Numbered from the stretch's first letter, positions 24,509 through 32,989 are shown. The stretch: 61,855 bases of DNA from Sulfurovum sp. (GCA_012329065.1 JAAXPZ010000004.1:1-61855); one strand, 5' to 3'. Notes: generated by a model not told the origin, from the letters alone. Translations and numbers: made by a program.

Positions 24509-25403
24509 ATAGAGCCATTTGATCTATCTCTTCATCATCATAAGGATCATAATGTGCAGTGATAAGCCATTTTTTCTTATCGTCATTCTTAATGACCTGG
24601 GCCTCTATCTCATTACCTATTTTATGTGCATCTATGAGCATTATCTCGGGGTACAAAACGATATGAAACTCTACAAAATTTGTTGTGCCGTCAGTACGAG
24701 TCTTAAGCCAATGATAACTAGTAACCTTTGGATGCTTAGAGATGATTTCTCCTATTCTCGCAACAATCTCACCTTCTAGGGAGTGATCTAGTAATATCTT
24801 TATTCCTTCTTTGATAATCCCATATGCTACATAGACAACATAAAGACCAATTCCTATACCAAAAAGTGCATCTATGGCGGCAAAATCACTCACCCATACT
24901 AAAAGCAAAGAAAGTAAAACGGCTGCGTTGCTCCACAAGTCCGTCTGGTAGTGGAGGGTATCTGCCTTTATGACTATATTGCCAGTATCTTTAGCAACTT
25001 TCGATAAATACCGTACAAGAGCAAAAGTTACTGCTATAGATATTAACATAACTAAAATGGATGGGGTCATCAAGGAGATGGATTCTCCATCGATAAGCTT
25101 TTCGAAACCTTTATAAATAATAAAAAGTCCAGAAACTGTGATGATAGTTCCTTCTATCACTCCAGCTATAGCCTGTATCTTTCCTTTGCCATACTGATAC
25201 CTATCATTTGGATTTTCTTCTGACTTTTTGATGGCAAAGAAGTTGAATACTGAAATAAACATATCCAACAGAGAATCTATTGCGGAAGCAAGCACTGCTA
25301 CAGAACCGCTCGCCACACCAGCGATAAGCTTCATTATCGTAAGCGTGGCAGCTACGATACTTGCTACTACTATGGCTCTTTTTTGTGGAGAAACTACTGG
25401 CAT
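24489..25403 (-). CDS. Cation diffusion facilitator (FieF-like metal exporter)
   Basis: An inner-membrane divalent metal/proton antiporter of about 305 residues with six predicted transmembrane helices. The metal site shows DxxxD in SAIDSLLDMF (TM2) and HxxxD in LHYQTDLWSN (TM5), the DD-HD set found in FieF-like exporters of zinc, iron or cadmium. A cytoplasmic C-terminal domain starts near ILLDHSLEGE and includes the SYHWLKTRTDGT segment. I start at the ATG at 25403 because family members begin near there. An upstream ATG at 25454 would overlap the preceding gene by 38 bp, and neither has a good ribosome site. Confidence 0.9.
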   Translation of the reverse strand: MPVVSPQKRAIVVASIVAATLTIMKLIAGVASGSVAVLASAIDSLLDMFISVFNFFAIKKSEENPNDRYQYGKGKIQAIAGVIEGTIITVSGLFIIYKGFEKLIDGESISLMTPSILVMLISIAVTFALVRYLSKVAKDTGNIVIKADTLHYQTDLWSNAAVLLSLLLVWVSDFAAIDALFGIGIGLYVVYVAYGIIKEGIKILLDHSLEGEIVARIGEIISKHPKVTSYHWLKTRTDGTTNFVEFHIVLYPEIMLIDAHKIGNEIEAQVIKNDDKKKWLITAHYDPYDDEEIDQMALYGNKNR

Positions 25404-25416
25404 ATCAAAATATCTT

Positions 25417-25725
25417 TTATATGCGTACCTTGGATACACGACACCTTTTAACATATTTATATCGTTTTGATTTTTTTCTTTTAACTCTTTTTTTGATTAC
25501 TCTTTTTTTCTTTTTACTCACCTTATTGCTATTGCCCAAGTTGTGGACATCATGCATCCAGTTATGTTTGCCTCGCACAAACTTCTCAGTCTGTACAATA
25601 TCAAAACCATCTATGGCACACGGGTCATGTAGATACTTAGCACTACACCAAGCTGCAGTTGCAGTAGAACTGAGCAACATCAAAGATGCCACCGAAATCA
25701 GCACTACTATTATAGTTTTTTTCAT
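25417..25725 (-). CDS. Small secreted protein with strongly basic tail, unknown function
   Basis: A 102-residue protein I do not recognise. The ATG at 25725 is preceded by AAAGG at 7 nt. A clear signal peptide (MKKTIIVVLISVASLMLL, ending ATAAW) leads to a short mature part with two cysteines and several His/Trp residues (CSAKYLHDPCAIDGFD, KHNWMHDVHN). About 35 residues rich in Lys and Arg follow, with a last cysteine near the end. The export signal and basic tail suggest an envelope protein binding acidic polymer or lipid. It lies upstream of the CDF exporter on the same strand, and the His/Cys content would allow metal binding, but that is a guess. Confidence 0.65.
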   Translation of the reverse strand: MKKTIIVVLISVASLMLLSSTATAAWCSAKYLHDPCAIDGFDIVQTEKFVRGKHNWMHDVHNLGNSNKVSKKKKRVIKKRVKRKKSKRYKYVKRCRVSKVRI

Positions 25726-25802
25726 CCTCATACCTTTACTTAGAATCTCCAAAGGGAAAATATCGGAGCATATAATGGTATTGTAGCATAATAGAAGTTA
25801 GG

Positions 25803-27155
25803 TTATTCCACCTCTTCTTCTATGTTCCTATTCTTGTTGGCTAAATACTCTTTGTACATCTTTAGTGTAATATCCATATAAGGTGACTTCACATATCTTG
25901 GTCTAACCTTTGCTATTTCCTTTTGTGCGTCTTCTATATCACAGCCTTGATATATTAGCCATGCGGATACCAGCAATACAGAACGAGATAGTCCAAGTGT
26001 ACAATGCACATAAATTCCATTATTCTTATGCTCTTCTATATGCAATACTCCTTGGTGCAAAGATTCTGGGCTTTGTATAGTTTGGTCTAAAAAGGGTAGC
26101 CTTATTTGGGAGAGTCCGTTTCTTTGTATCTGTTGTTCTGTAGCAAGATTAAGAGATAATTCTATACCCTCTTCCTCTAGGAGTTTATATTCTTGTGTAC
26201 TTGGGTAGCGTCCTAAGTAAACACTTTCTTTCACCTCCTGCATAAGTGGTAATTTTCTTTTGTAGTACTGCCAGGATAGGTAATTGCCGACAAAATATGG
26301 AGCAAAAAATATCCATTGCCACCATGAAGCTTTGGCATTTTTGCCTGCTAATAGTGTATTGAGTCCAAAAGCATAGATGATGCTAACCAGCAAAAGTGTA
26401 GCAAATACCCAAAGAAAAAACCATGAACACCACGATGCCATATAAAAAGCCAAAAGCATAAACAACACTGCCCCAGCAATGTAGTAAAGAGCCATTTTTA
26501 AAGAACGAGGTGTACTAAAGCCATGTGTTAATACACTTTGCTTTTCTTCTTTTATCAAAAATACAGCAAGTAGCCCCGCTATAGCTCCTGTAGGAATATC
26601 TATAAAATGATGCTGATAAACAAGTACTGTTGAAAATACTATAAGTAAGAACCATAGTGCAACAAAGGCTTTAAGCAACCTATTTTTGAGATATTTTTTC
26701 ATGGAAGCCCAAAGCACTATAGTAAAAGCAACATGTAGCGAGGGAAGTTGATTAAAAGGCAAATCAGCTTCTAGTATGCCAAACAAAAGTGTAAAACTCT
26801 GTATCTCTGGCTTTTCAAAAGAAAACTGCAAAGGAAAAAGTACAAATACCATACATGAAAGAAGTATAATAAATAAAATTCTCGCAGCAAGTATACGAAG
26901 TTCAAGCCTAGCATAGGGCATAAAAAAAGCGATGACAAACATAACATCAGACGACATATAAGGCACAATAAATGCTTCTATAAATGGTATCTGTTGTTCC
27001 CATGCCATCCAAAAAGAAGGATGAGGGGAGGTGAGTCCTGCATATTGATTGGAAGAACCGTACAGCAAAAAGAAGAAAATACCCATATAGAGCATCCAAA
27101 CAAACTTCTCTTTGCTCACTGCCTTGGCATCTAAGTGATGGTCAAATGCATACAT
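25803..27155 (-). CDS. ynbD: PAP2-dual specificity phosphatase fusion membrane protein (YnbD-type)
   Basis: A 450-residue inner-membrane protein. Residues ~1-280 hold about nine hydrophobic segments including a PAP2 lipid-phosphatase domain, with LPSLHVAFTIV in place of PSGH and a later YQHHFIDIPTG (His-x3-Asp). The C-terminal cytoplasmic part (~300-450) is a dual-specificity phosphatase with the CX5R signature VHCTLGLSRSV near residue 380 and a possible general acid in LPFLDQT. The arrangement matches E. coli YnbD. It is last in the ynb-type operon, 2 bp after ynbC. Likely substrates are lipid phosphates or phosphorylated headgroups; this is inference. Confidence 0.85.
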   Translation of the reverse strand: MYAFDHHLDAKAVSKEKFVWMLYMGIFFFLLYGSSNQYAGLTSPHPSFWMAWEQQIPFIEAFIVPYMSSDVMFVIAFFMPYARLELRILAARILFIILLSCMVFVLFPLQFSFEKPEIQSFTLLFGILEADLPFNQLPSLHVAFTIVLWASMKKYLKNRLLKAFVALWFLLIVFSTVLVYQHHFIDIPTGAIAGLLAVFLIKEEKQSVLTHGFSTPRSLKMALYYIAGAVLFMLLAFYMASWCSWFFLWVFATLLLVSIIYAFGLNTLLAGKNAKASWWQWIFFAPYFVGNYLSWQYYKRKLPLMQEVKESVYLGRYPSTQEYKLLEEEGIELSLNLATEQQIQRNGLSQIRLPFLDQTIQSPESLHQGVLHIEEHKNNGIYVHCTLGLSRSVLLVSAWLIYQGCDIEDAQKEIAKVRPRYVKSPYMDITLKMYKEYLANKNRNIEEEVE

Positions 27156-27157
27156 AG

Positions 27158-28879
27158 CTATTTACCCGTAAACTTCGCAGAAGACACTGTAAAAATACCC
27201 CAATCATCTATACGCATACCCTCTTTTTCAAATCCTCTTTGGGAGAAAAGATAGTCAAGTTCATATTGACTACGACGACGCATAATCCACTTAGTATTTT
27301 GATGGTTACCTAAAACATTGGCTATCTGTTCCAACTGTGGATGCCAAGGCTGACCTGTATAAAGTAAATACCCTCCATCTTCGACTAGAGAAGCTACACC
27401 ATCCATAGCTATACCTATTAATTCATTGGATTCAAAAAGTTCAAAGACACCTGAGATGATGGCAATATTTGGTCTATAGCCACCCACATCATAATTGTTA
27501 GCATCAAAAGCATCACTTTGTGTATAAGTGATGTTTGTCAAGTCTCTCTCTTTTGCCAAAGCTCTACCCTCTTCTACATTTTGCTCTTGGTAGTCTCGTA
27601 CTTGCACCTCAACCTCAGGGTATTTCTCTGCTATTTCTATGAGATACCTAGCAGGTCCTCCTGCTATGTCTAAGATGCGTACCTTTTCACCTTTTTCTTG
27701 AAGTAAAACTATCTTCTCTTCTGTGGCTTTTATCATATTTACTTTTCTTTGTCGTATGCCTTTCCAGCCTATACTCTCTAGGTAATTTTTGTCTATCATT
27801 TTACCTAGCCATGTGACACCAGAGGGTTCATTTTTATAGACATGGTCAAGTGTCACACCAGAGTCAAAACCATACTTCAGCCCTATCTTCATACCGTCAC
27901 TCAGAAAGCCTAGTTTTTGCATCATTTGACGCTGTATAAAATAGTTTGCTTCTTTATAGAGTGGCAAAGTCCCATAAGCGATTTTATCTTGCTCTTTTTT
28001 GGTAGTTTTGACCATCTCCTTTACAAGACTTGTCTCTTCACTCTCAAAACACTGTTCCATAAATGAAGCTATCTCATTTATAGCTTTTTGATGTTCACTC
28101 TCATACAGTACCCCATGGTAAAAACCCTCTAGTTGAACAAACTTTTTGAATGGTGAAGCAAGAGATGCATAAAAGTCTCCCTGTACTTTTGAGTCCACCA
28201 CATAGTCTTTTGTTGCAGAAAGTACAAGTATCGGCGTAGCTATGAGCTGTGCATCATCTACTACTCTTATAGCAGTGTCTAGTAAAGTCGTGAGCTGACT
28301 AGCAGGGATATTTGGAGTGATGAGGGTGTCGTCGTCATATCTTTTTTGTTCCTCTTTCTCATGGGTAAGAAACTTTGACTTTACATAAGACTTTATATTC
28401 ATTTTTGGTTTGAATTTTACAGCCAGTTTTAAAAACTCTTTTGCAAAAGGGAAATAAAGTTTTATCTTAAATGCAGGAGCTATAAGTGCCAAACCTCTTA
28501 CTTTAGGTGCATAATCATGTACCCATGTACTTGCAGTCACTCCTGCTACAGAATTAGCGATGATAAATACATCTTTTTGCTTCTTGCCCTCTTTGTCACA
28601 AACAAAAGAGACAAAAGCATCCAAATCACGCACCAAATCCATAAACTCATAAGCTGGTTCTGCTTTGGTATGTCCATGCCCTCTGTTGTCATAAGAAAAT
28701 ATCTTGTACCCTGCAAACTCTGGCTTGGCTGCGATACTTTCTAAACGCCCAGAGTGTTCATGTCCACGGTGCAGTATAATAAGTATATGTCCATTACTTT
28801 TCACATCTTCATGTTCCCATTCTCTATAAAAAAGTTCGCTCTCATCAAAACTTTTAAATGTGCTTTCTATTGATTTCAT
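27158..28879 (-). CDS. ynbC: Alpha/beta hydrolase-methyltransferase fusion (YnbC-type)
   Basis: The 573-residue soluble protein joins two enzymes. The N-terminal lyso-lipase-like alpha/beta hydrolase (~1-280) shows ILHRGHEHSGR, YDNRGHGHT, a nucleophile elbow ANSVAG (normally GxSxG) near residue 107, an acidic VLSATKDYVVD and the histidine in EGFYHGVLYE. The C-terminal class I SAM-dependent methyltransferase has the SAM loop ILDIAGGPARYL near residue 405. This unusual fusion is the hallmark of E. coli YnbC. It overlaps the acyltransferase gene by 4 bp. It may trim an acyl chain and methylate a lipid headgroup; neither substrate is known. Confidence 0.87.
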   Translation of the reverse strand: MKSIESTFKSFDESELFYREWEHEDVKSNGHILIILHRGHEHSGRLESIAAKPEFAGYKIFSYDNRGHGHTKAEPAYEFMDLVRDLDAFVSFVCDKEGKKQKDVFIIANSVAGVTASTWVHDYAPKVRGLALIAPAFKIKLYFPFAKEFLKLAVKFKPKMNIKSYVKSKFLTHEKEEQKRYDDDTLITPNIPASQLTTLLDTAIRVVDDAQLIATPILVLSATKDYVVDSKVQGDFYASLASPFKKFVQLEGFYHGVLYESEHQKAINEIASFMEQCFESEETSLVKEMVKTTKKEQDKIAYGTLPLYKEANYFIQRQMMQKLGFLSDGMKIGLKYGFDSGVTLDHVYKNEPSGVTWLGKMIDKNYLESIGWKGIRQRKVNMIKATEEKIVLLQEKGEKVRILDIAGGPARYLIEIAEKYPEVEVQVRDYQEQNVEEGRALAKERDLTNITYTQSDAFDANNYDVGGYRPNIAIISGVFELFESNELIGIAMDGVASLVEDGGYLLYTGQPWHPQLEQIANVLGNHQNTKWIMRRRSQYELDYLFSQRGFEKEGMRIDDWGIFTVSSAKFTGK

Positions 28880-29508
28880 TTATTATCCTTAGTATAGTTT
28901 TCTTCTAATATCTTAATCGTTTTCTCTAGTCTCACAGTAAATCCTTTATTATTTTCATCTTCATAAAACAATGATTTATTGATATGTACATCTATAATAA
29001 AAGGCACAAAAAGCCCTTCACCTTTGGGTAAAGCCTTGCCTGCACCATGTATATAGACAGGCACTACAGGCACAGAGGGAAATTCTTTAGCCAAATGTGC
29101 AATACCTGTTTTAAAGGTACTCATCTCTTCAGGTACTCCACGAGACCCTTCTGGGAAAACTATCACTATATCTCCATGTTTTAAGGCATTTTGTACAGCT
29201 AGCAGAGGATGCCCCTCTTCTTTACTAGGTCTTCTTTTAAGCGGGATGATGCCTAGTGCATTTAAAGAAAACCATGCAAAATATTTATTTTTCATAAAGT
29301 AATCTGCGGCTGCTACGGGGCGAACTTGGTTTATTTTAGAAAGAGGGAAAATACTCATCAAGACCATTGTGTCCAAATGACTGTTATGGTTTGCAGCGAT
29401 GATACAAGGTCCTTCTCTAGGTAGATATTCTTTGCCTACTACATGCACACCAGAGACTATAAGCACCAAAGGTCGCACAAACAATGTAAAAAAGATTTTT
29501 TTTAACAT
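28876..29508 (-). CDS. PlsC-type 1-acylglycerol-3-phosphate acyltransferase homologue
   Basis: A 210-residue acyltransferase with an N-terminal membrane anchor. The catalytic HX4D motif is in AANHNSHLDTMVL, and the acyl-acceptor phosphate-binding motif is FPEGSRG (usual form FPEGTR). IIPLKRR corresponds to motif II. It lies between ynbB (9-bp gap) and ynbC (4-bp overlap), so it is probably specialised to the ynb-type lipid pathway and not the housekeeping PlsC. The acyl acceptor could be lysophosphatidic acid or the lyso form of the pathway's own product. Confidence 0.87.
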   Translation of the reverse strand: MLKKIFFTLFVRPLVLIVSGVHVVGKEYLPREGPCIIAANHNSHLDTMVLMSIFPLSKINQVRPVAAADYFMKNKYFAWFSLNALGIIPLKRRPSKEEGHPLLAVQNALKHGDIVIVFPEGSRGVPEEMSTFKTGIAHLAKEFPSVPVVPVYIHGAGKALPKGEGLFVPFIIDVHINKSLFYEDENNKGFTVRLEKTIKILEENYTKDNK

Positions 29509-29517
29509 CTTTACTTC

Positions 29518-30426
29518 CTAATAATATAAGTAATAGACATAATGAAAAAACAAAGGGGCTGTATAGATGAGGCTGTCTACTCTATCTAATATGCCACCGT
29601 GTCCTGGCAACATATTACCAGAGTCTTTTACGCCTATATCTCGCTTAATCATAGAGATGACTACATCACCTATAAATCCTGCCATAGAAATAATCATCCC
29701 TGCTATCAAAGCTTCAAACCAAGTAAAGGGAGTCAGAAAAGAAAAAAGTACTGCCAAAATAGATATGCTTACAAATGCCCCCAAGAAACCTTCTACAGTT
29801 TTATTGGGGCTGACTTTTGGTATGATTTTTCTCTTGCCTATAGACTTGCCCCAAATGTATTGAAGTATGTCATTTAATTCTGTTAGAAGCACCAAATAGA
29901 GTACCAACTCTACACCAGCTACTGTATTGCTCCCTATAGGTGCTAGTGTTATCATATAAGCTAGATGTGAAAGCCCAAAAACGAACATCATGAGTCCCCA
30001 CTGTACCCGTGAAGTGTTTTCTAAAAAGCCTTTGGTCTCACCTATAAGTACTTGCTTAAATGGTAAGAGTAAAAAGAGAAAAACAGGTATCCATATGATA
30101 AACATGCCATACCAACCAATACCCGCAAAATAATACTGAGGAATGATAGCCATATAGGCATAAAACATTACCCGTCTGTCTGTCTGCCGTGAGGGGATAA
30201 GCGTGAAATACTCTTTAAGTGCCAAGAAAGACAAAAAACCAAAAAAGAACATCGCCATTGTGGTATTGAGCATCGCACCTAGAGTAAAAAATGCAATGAT
30301 AATCCACCATGAATTGATACGGTCTTTGAGTTCTTGGGTGGGAAACTTAATGTAAATAAGTGCTGTTGCTACCATAAGCGATAGTAGTATAAACCCTAAA
30401 ACCAAGCCCATTTCATAACTTATCAT
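29518..30426 (-). CDS. ynbB: CdsA-family CDP-diglyceride synthase (YnbB-type)
   Basis: A 302-residue polytopic protein with about eight membrane segments. It ends with a complete phosphatidate cytidylyltransferase signature: SMIKRDIGVKDSGNMLPGH followed by GGILDRVD, with the acidic metal-binding residues intact. It would make CDP-diacylglycerol from phosphatidic acid and CTP. Its start overlaps the ynbA stop by 4 bp. Bacteria normally have one housekeeping cdsA next to dxr and frr; this copy is embedded in the ynb-type operon and probably supplies activated lipid to YnbA. Confidence 0.9.
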   Translation of the reverse strand: MISYEMGLVLGFILLSLMVATALIYIKFPTQELKDRINSWWIIIAFFTLGAMLNTTMAMFFFGFLSFLALKEYFTLIPSRQTDRRVMFYAYMAIIPQYYFAGIGWYGMFIIWIPVFLFLLLPFKQVLIGETKGFLENTSRVQWGLMMFVFGLSHLAYMITLAPIGSNTVAGVELVLYLVLLTELNDILQYIWGKSIGKRKIIPKVSPNKTVEGFLGAFVSISILAVLFSFLTPFTWFEALIAGMIISMAGFIGDVVISMIKRDIGVKDSGNMLPGHGGILDRVDSLIYTAPLFFHYVYYLYY

Positions 30427-31019
30427 GCGACTAATCCTTTTTTAGCTCTATTAAATACTGTGAGTACACCTAGACCAATAGAGATAAGTAAAAGCCCATC
30501 AGACCACCAATCTGGCGTAAGCCCAAGACCTATAAGCAGTGCCAACAGACCTACAACAAAAGCTCTATCACTCTTGCCCATAGGTCCATCATAGCGACGC
30601 ACGCCACCGATGACCGCCCCAAGTATACCTGCTACTTCAGTCAAAAGTCCTACTACCACAAAGAGTACCACCAACACAGGTGAAACCCCTGCTATAAATG
30701 CGAGAGGAAGATAAAGTGCTGCGTCAGAGACCACATCACCTAGCTCATTAAGCATCGCACCCTCATCACTCATCATATCATGCTCTTTAGCTAGTATACC
30801 ATCTATGGCATTAAGTGCCATGCGTACAAACATCACAAAAGGTATGAGCAATAGTGTCCATGTAGCCCCTTGTGTCATTGCAACAATTCCACCAGTAACT
30901 ATAGAGAGTATAAGTGCTGCCCATGTCACTTGGTTGGGGGTAATACCTTTGGCATGTAAGTTGTTGACAATAGGTCTTAATAAGGCTTGAAACTTTGGTT
31001 TTAAATCATATATGGTCAT
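30423..31019 (-). CDS. ynbA: CDP-alcohol phosphatidyltransferase homologue with altered motif (YnbA-type)
   Basis: A 198-residue six-helix membrane protein. The family motif DxxDGxxAR-x8-GxxxDxxxD is present in modified form: Asn70-x2-Asp73-Gly74-x2-Ala77-Lys78, then Gly87-x3-Asn91-x3-Asp95, with another acid at Asp99. Two of the four normally invariant aspartates are thus Asn, and the Arg is Lys. From memory E. coli YnbA has the same Asn substitutions, so this looks like a subfamily trait and not decay. It would join CDP-diacylglycerol (from YnbB) to an unknown alcohol. First gene of the operon, with AAAGGAAAT before the ATG. Confidence 0.87.
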   Translation of the reverse strand: MTIYDLKPKFQALLRPIVNNLHAKGITPNQVTWAALILSIVTGGIVAMTQGATWTLLLIPFVMFVRMALNAIDGILAKEHDMMSDEGAMLNELGDVVSDAALYLPLAFIAGVSPVLVVLFVVVGLLTEVAGILGAVIGGVRRYDGPMGKSDRAFVVGLLALLIGLGLTPDWWSDGLLLISIGLGVLTVFNRAKKGLVA

Positions 31020-31044
31020 TTATTTCCTTTTTTAAGGCATACCT

Positions 31045-31050
31045 ATTATA
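31045..31050 (-). promoter_or_regulatory. Candidate -10 box of the ynb-type operon
   Basis: TATAAT reads 31050 to 31045 on the minus strand, predicting a start near 31038, 19 bp before the ynbA ATG. No clear -35 is seen. It lies after the htpG terminator-like hairpin, suggesting independent transcription. Confidence 0.45.
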
Positions 31051-31086
31051 ACTATATTATTGCGGAAAATTTCTTTATGCGAGAAA

Positions 31087-31111
31087 CCTAGCACAACTAT
31101 GTTGCGGTAGG
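31087..31111 (-). terminator. htpG terminator-like hairpin
   Basis: CCTAGCACAAC pairs with GTTGCGGTAGG (9 of 11 positions) around TAT. On the minus strand it is followed by TTTCTC. It separates htpG from the ynb-type operon. Confidence 0.45.
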
Positions 31112-31126
31112 CTTAGGGGGTAAAAT

Positions 31127-32989
31127 TTATATTGCATCTATCGCGATAGATGCAATCCTATGTGCAAAAGCTGTCTTGTCTTTTGGCTCTAGTCCTTCTG
31201 ATATCTTTGCGGTGTCTAGTAGTATCCATGCAATCGTCTCAAACAAAGTATCATTTTTTAAAGTATTTAGCTTTTTTACCATCTCATGCTCTGGGTTGAC
31301 TTCCATTATTAGAGGGGTCTCTGGCATCTCCTGTCCCATCTGGGCAAACATTGCAGCCATGCCTGCCATTGGGTCGGAGGCATCTTTGAGTACACAAGAA
31401 GGACTATCTGTCAATCTTGTAGAAATCTTGACCTCTTTCACCTCATCACCAAGCACCTCTTTGATCTTGTCCGTTAGAGATTTAAATTCTTTGGCTGTCT
31501 CCTCTTTTTCTTCTTCTGTTTTAGAGTCTGGTGCATCTATGGTAGTAACATCTTTGAGAGTCCACTCTTTGTAGCTACCTATCATAGGAGTGACGATACT
31601 ATCTACTTCTTCATCATCTAGGATAAGCACCTCAATACTTGTCTTTTTGTAAGCTTCAAGAAGGGGAGAGTTTCTAAGTACTTTTTCGTCAGAACCTACT
31701 ATGTAGTATATCTCTTTCTTCTCACTATCACCCCTAGAAATATAGTCGTCCAGAGAGATTAGTTTATCTCCACTTGAGCTTTTATATCTAACGATTTCTA
31801 ACAGTGTTTCTTTGTTAGTATGATCTATATAGATACCCTCTTTGATTACCTTATTATACTGCTCTGTAAATTTTTGTGAGTCTTCATTTTTTAGCTTTTT
31901 GATTGCTGTAAGTATTTTCTTTACAGCTCCCTGCTTGATATTTGCAAGGATTCTATTTTCTTGCAAAATCTCTCTGGATACATTCAGTGGTAGATCCTCG
32001 CTATCTATAATACCCCTAACAAATCTCAGATATGGAGGAAGTAGCTCTTTCTCGTCATCTGTGATAAATACTCTCTTAACATAGAGCTTCACGCCTGGCT
32101 GATAGTCTGCCCTGTACATATCCATAGGTGCTGTTTTTGGGATATAAAAAAGTGTCGTATACTCATTGGCTCCCTCAACCTTGTTATGTAGATAAGTCAA
32201 TGGCTCTTCACTGTCATGAGATATGGTCTTATAAAACTCTACATAGTCCTCTTTTTTCAACTCAGTCTTTGCTAGAGTCCAGAGTGCAGTAGCTTCATTG
32301 ATCTGCTCTCTTTTTTTGACTCTTTTGGTGACCTTGTCGTCACCTTCACCCTCGGTCTCATCCTCTTCATAGTTTAGCATGATCGGATAAGCTATGTGGT
32401 TGGAGTATTTCTTGACGATACCTTCTGTATGCCATTTACCTAAAAACTCTTTTTCATCTTCCTTGAGCTTGATATAAATTACTGTGCCATTATCTTCTTT
32501 GATAACTGGCTTAACTTCATACTCTCCAGAGCCATCTGTAGAGAACATATATGCTTGATCTTCTCCAGCTTTTTTAGAGATAACATCTACTCTTTCTGCC
32601 ACCATAAACACTGAGTAGAACCCTACACCAAACTGTCCGATTAGATTACTGTCTTTTTTGGCATCTCCCGTGAGGTTTTCCATGAATGCTTTGGTGCCTG
32701 ATTTGGCAATGGTACCTAAATTGTCCATCAGATCCTGTTTGTTCATGCCAATACCATTATCTATGAAGCTTATAGAGTTATCTTCGGTATCTAGCTTAAT
32801 ATTAATTTCGCCTTTCCAGTCACTATTTTTAAATTTATCGTCGGTGAGTCTAAGATAATTAAATCTATCTATAGCATCACTGGCATTAGATATCAGCTCT
32901 CTGATAAATATCTCTTTGTTTGAATAGAGCGAGTGCGTCATTAAATGCAGTAGTTGTCCTATTTCTGTCTGAAACTGATGTTTTGCCAT
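31127..32989 (-). CDS. htpG: Chaperone protein HtpG (Hsp90)
   Basis: A cytosolic ATP-dependent chaperone. The 620 residues begin MAKHQFQTEIGQLLHLM and contain the GHKL ATPase signatures: LISNASDAIDRFNYLR with the catalytic glutamate region, DNGIGMNKQDL, and GQFGVGFYSVFMVAE. The middle domain carries the conserved GIIDSEDLPLNVSRE. Length matches bacterial Hsp90. The final codons form a perfect 26-bp palindrome. It is transcribed divergently from the ech operon across a 252-bp gap containing two palindromes. Confidence 0.98.
   Translation of the reverse strand: MAKHQFQTEIGQLLHLMTHSLYSNKEIFIRELISNASDAIDRFNYLRLTDDKFKNSDWKGEINIKLDTEDNSISFIDNGIGMNKQDLMDNLGTIAKSGTKAFMENLTGDAKKDSNLIGQFGVGFYSVFMVAERVDVISKKAGEDQAYMFSTDGSGEYEVKPVIKEDNGTVIYIKLKEDEKEFLGKWHTEGIVKKYSNHIAYPIMLNYEEDETEGEGDDKVTKRVKKREQINEATALWTLAKTELKKEDYVEFYKTISHDSEEPLTYLHNKVEGANEYTTLFYIPKTAPMDMYRADYQPGVKLYVKRVFITDDEKELLPPYLRFVRGIIDSEDLPLNVSREILQENRILANIKQGAVKKILTAIKKLKNEDSQKFTEQYNKVIKEGIYIDHTNKETLLEIVRYKSSSGDKLISLDDYISRGDSEKKEIYYIVGSDEKVLRNSPLLEAYKKTSIEVLILDDEEVDSIVTPMIGSYKEWTLKDVTTIDAPDSKTEEEKEETAKEFKSLTDKIKEVLGDEVKEVKISTRLTDSPSCVLKDASDPMAGMAAMFAQMGQEMPETPLIMEVNPEHEMVKKLNTLKNDTLFETIAWILLDTAKISEGLEPKDKTAFAHRIASIAIDAI
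31131..31156. repeat. Perfect 26-bp palindrome in the last codons of htpG
   Basis: The 13-base half site ATTGCATCTATCG is followed directly by its reverse complement. It encodes the last residues of HtpG up to the codon before the stop, and is followed by AAATTTTA on the minus strand. It may act as an RNA-stabilising or terminator hairpin. Confidence 0.7.
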
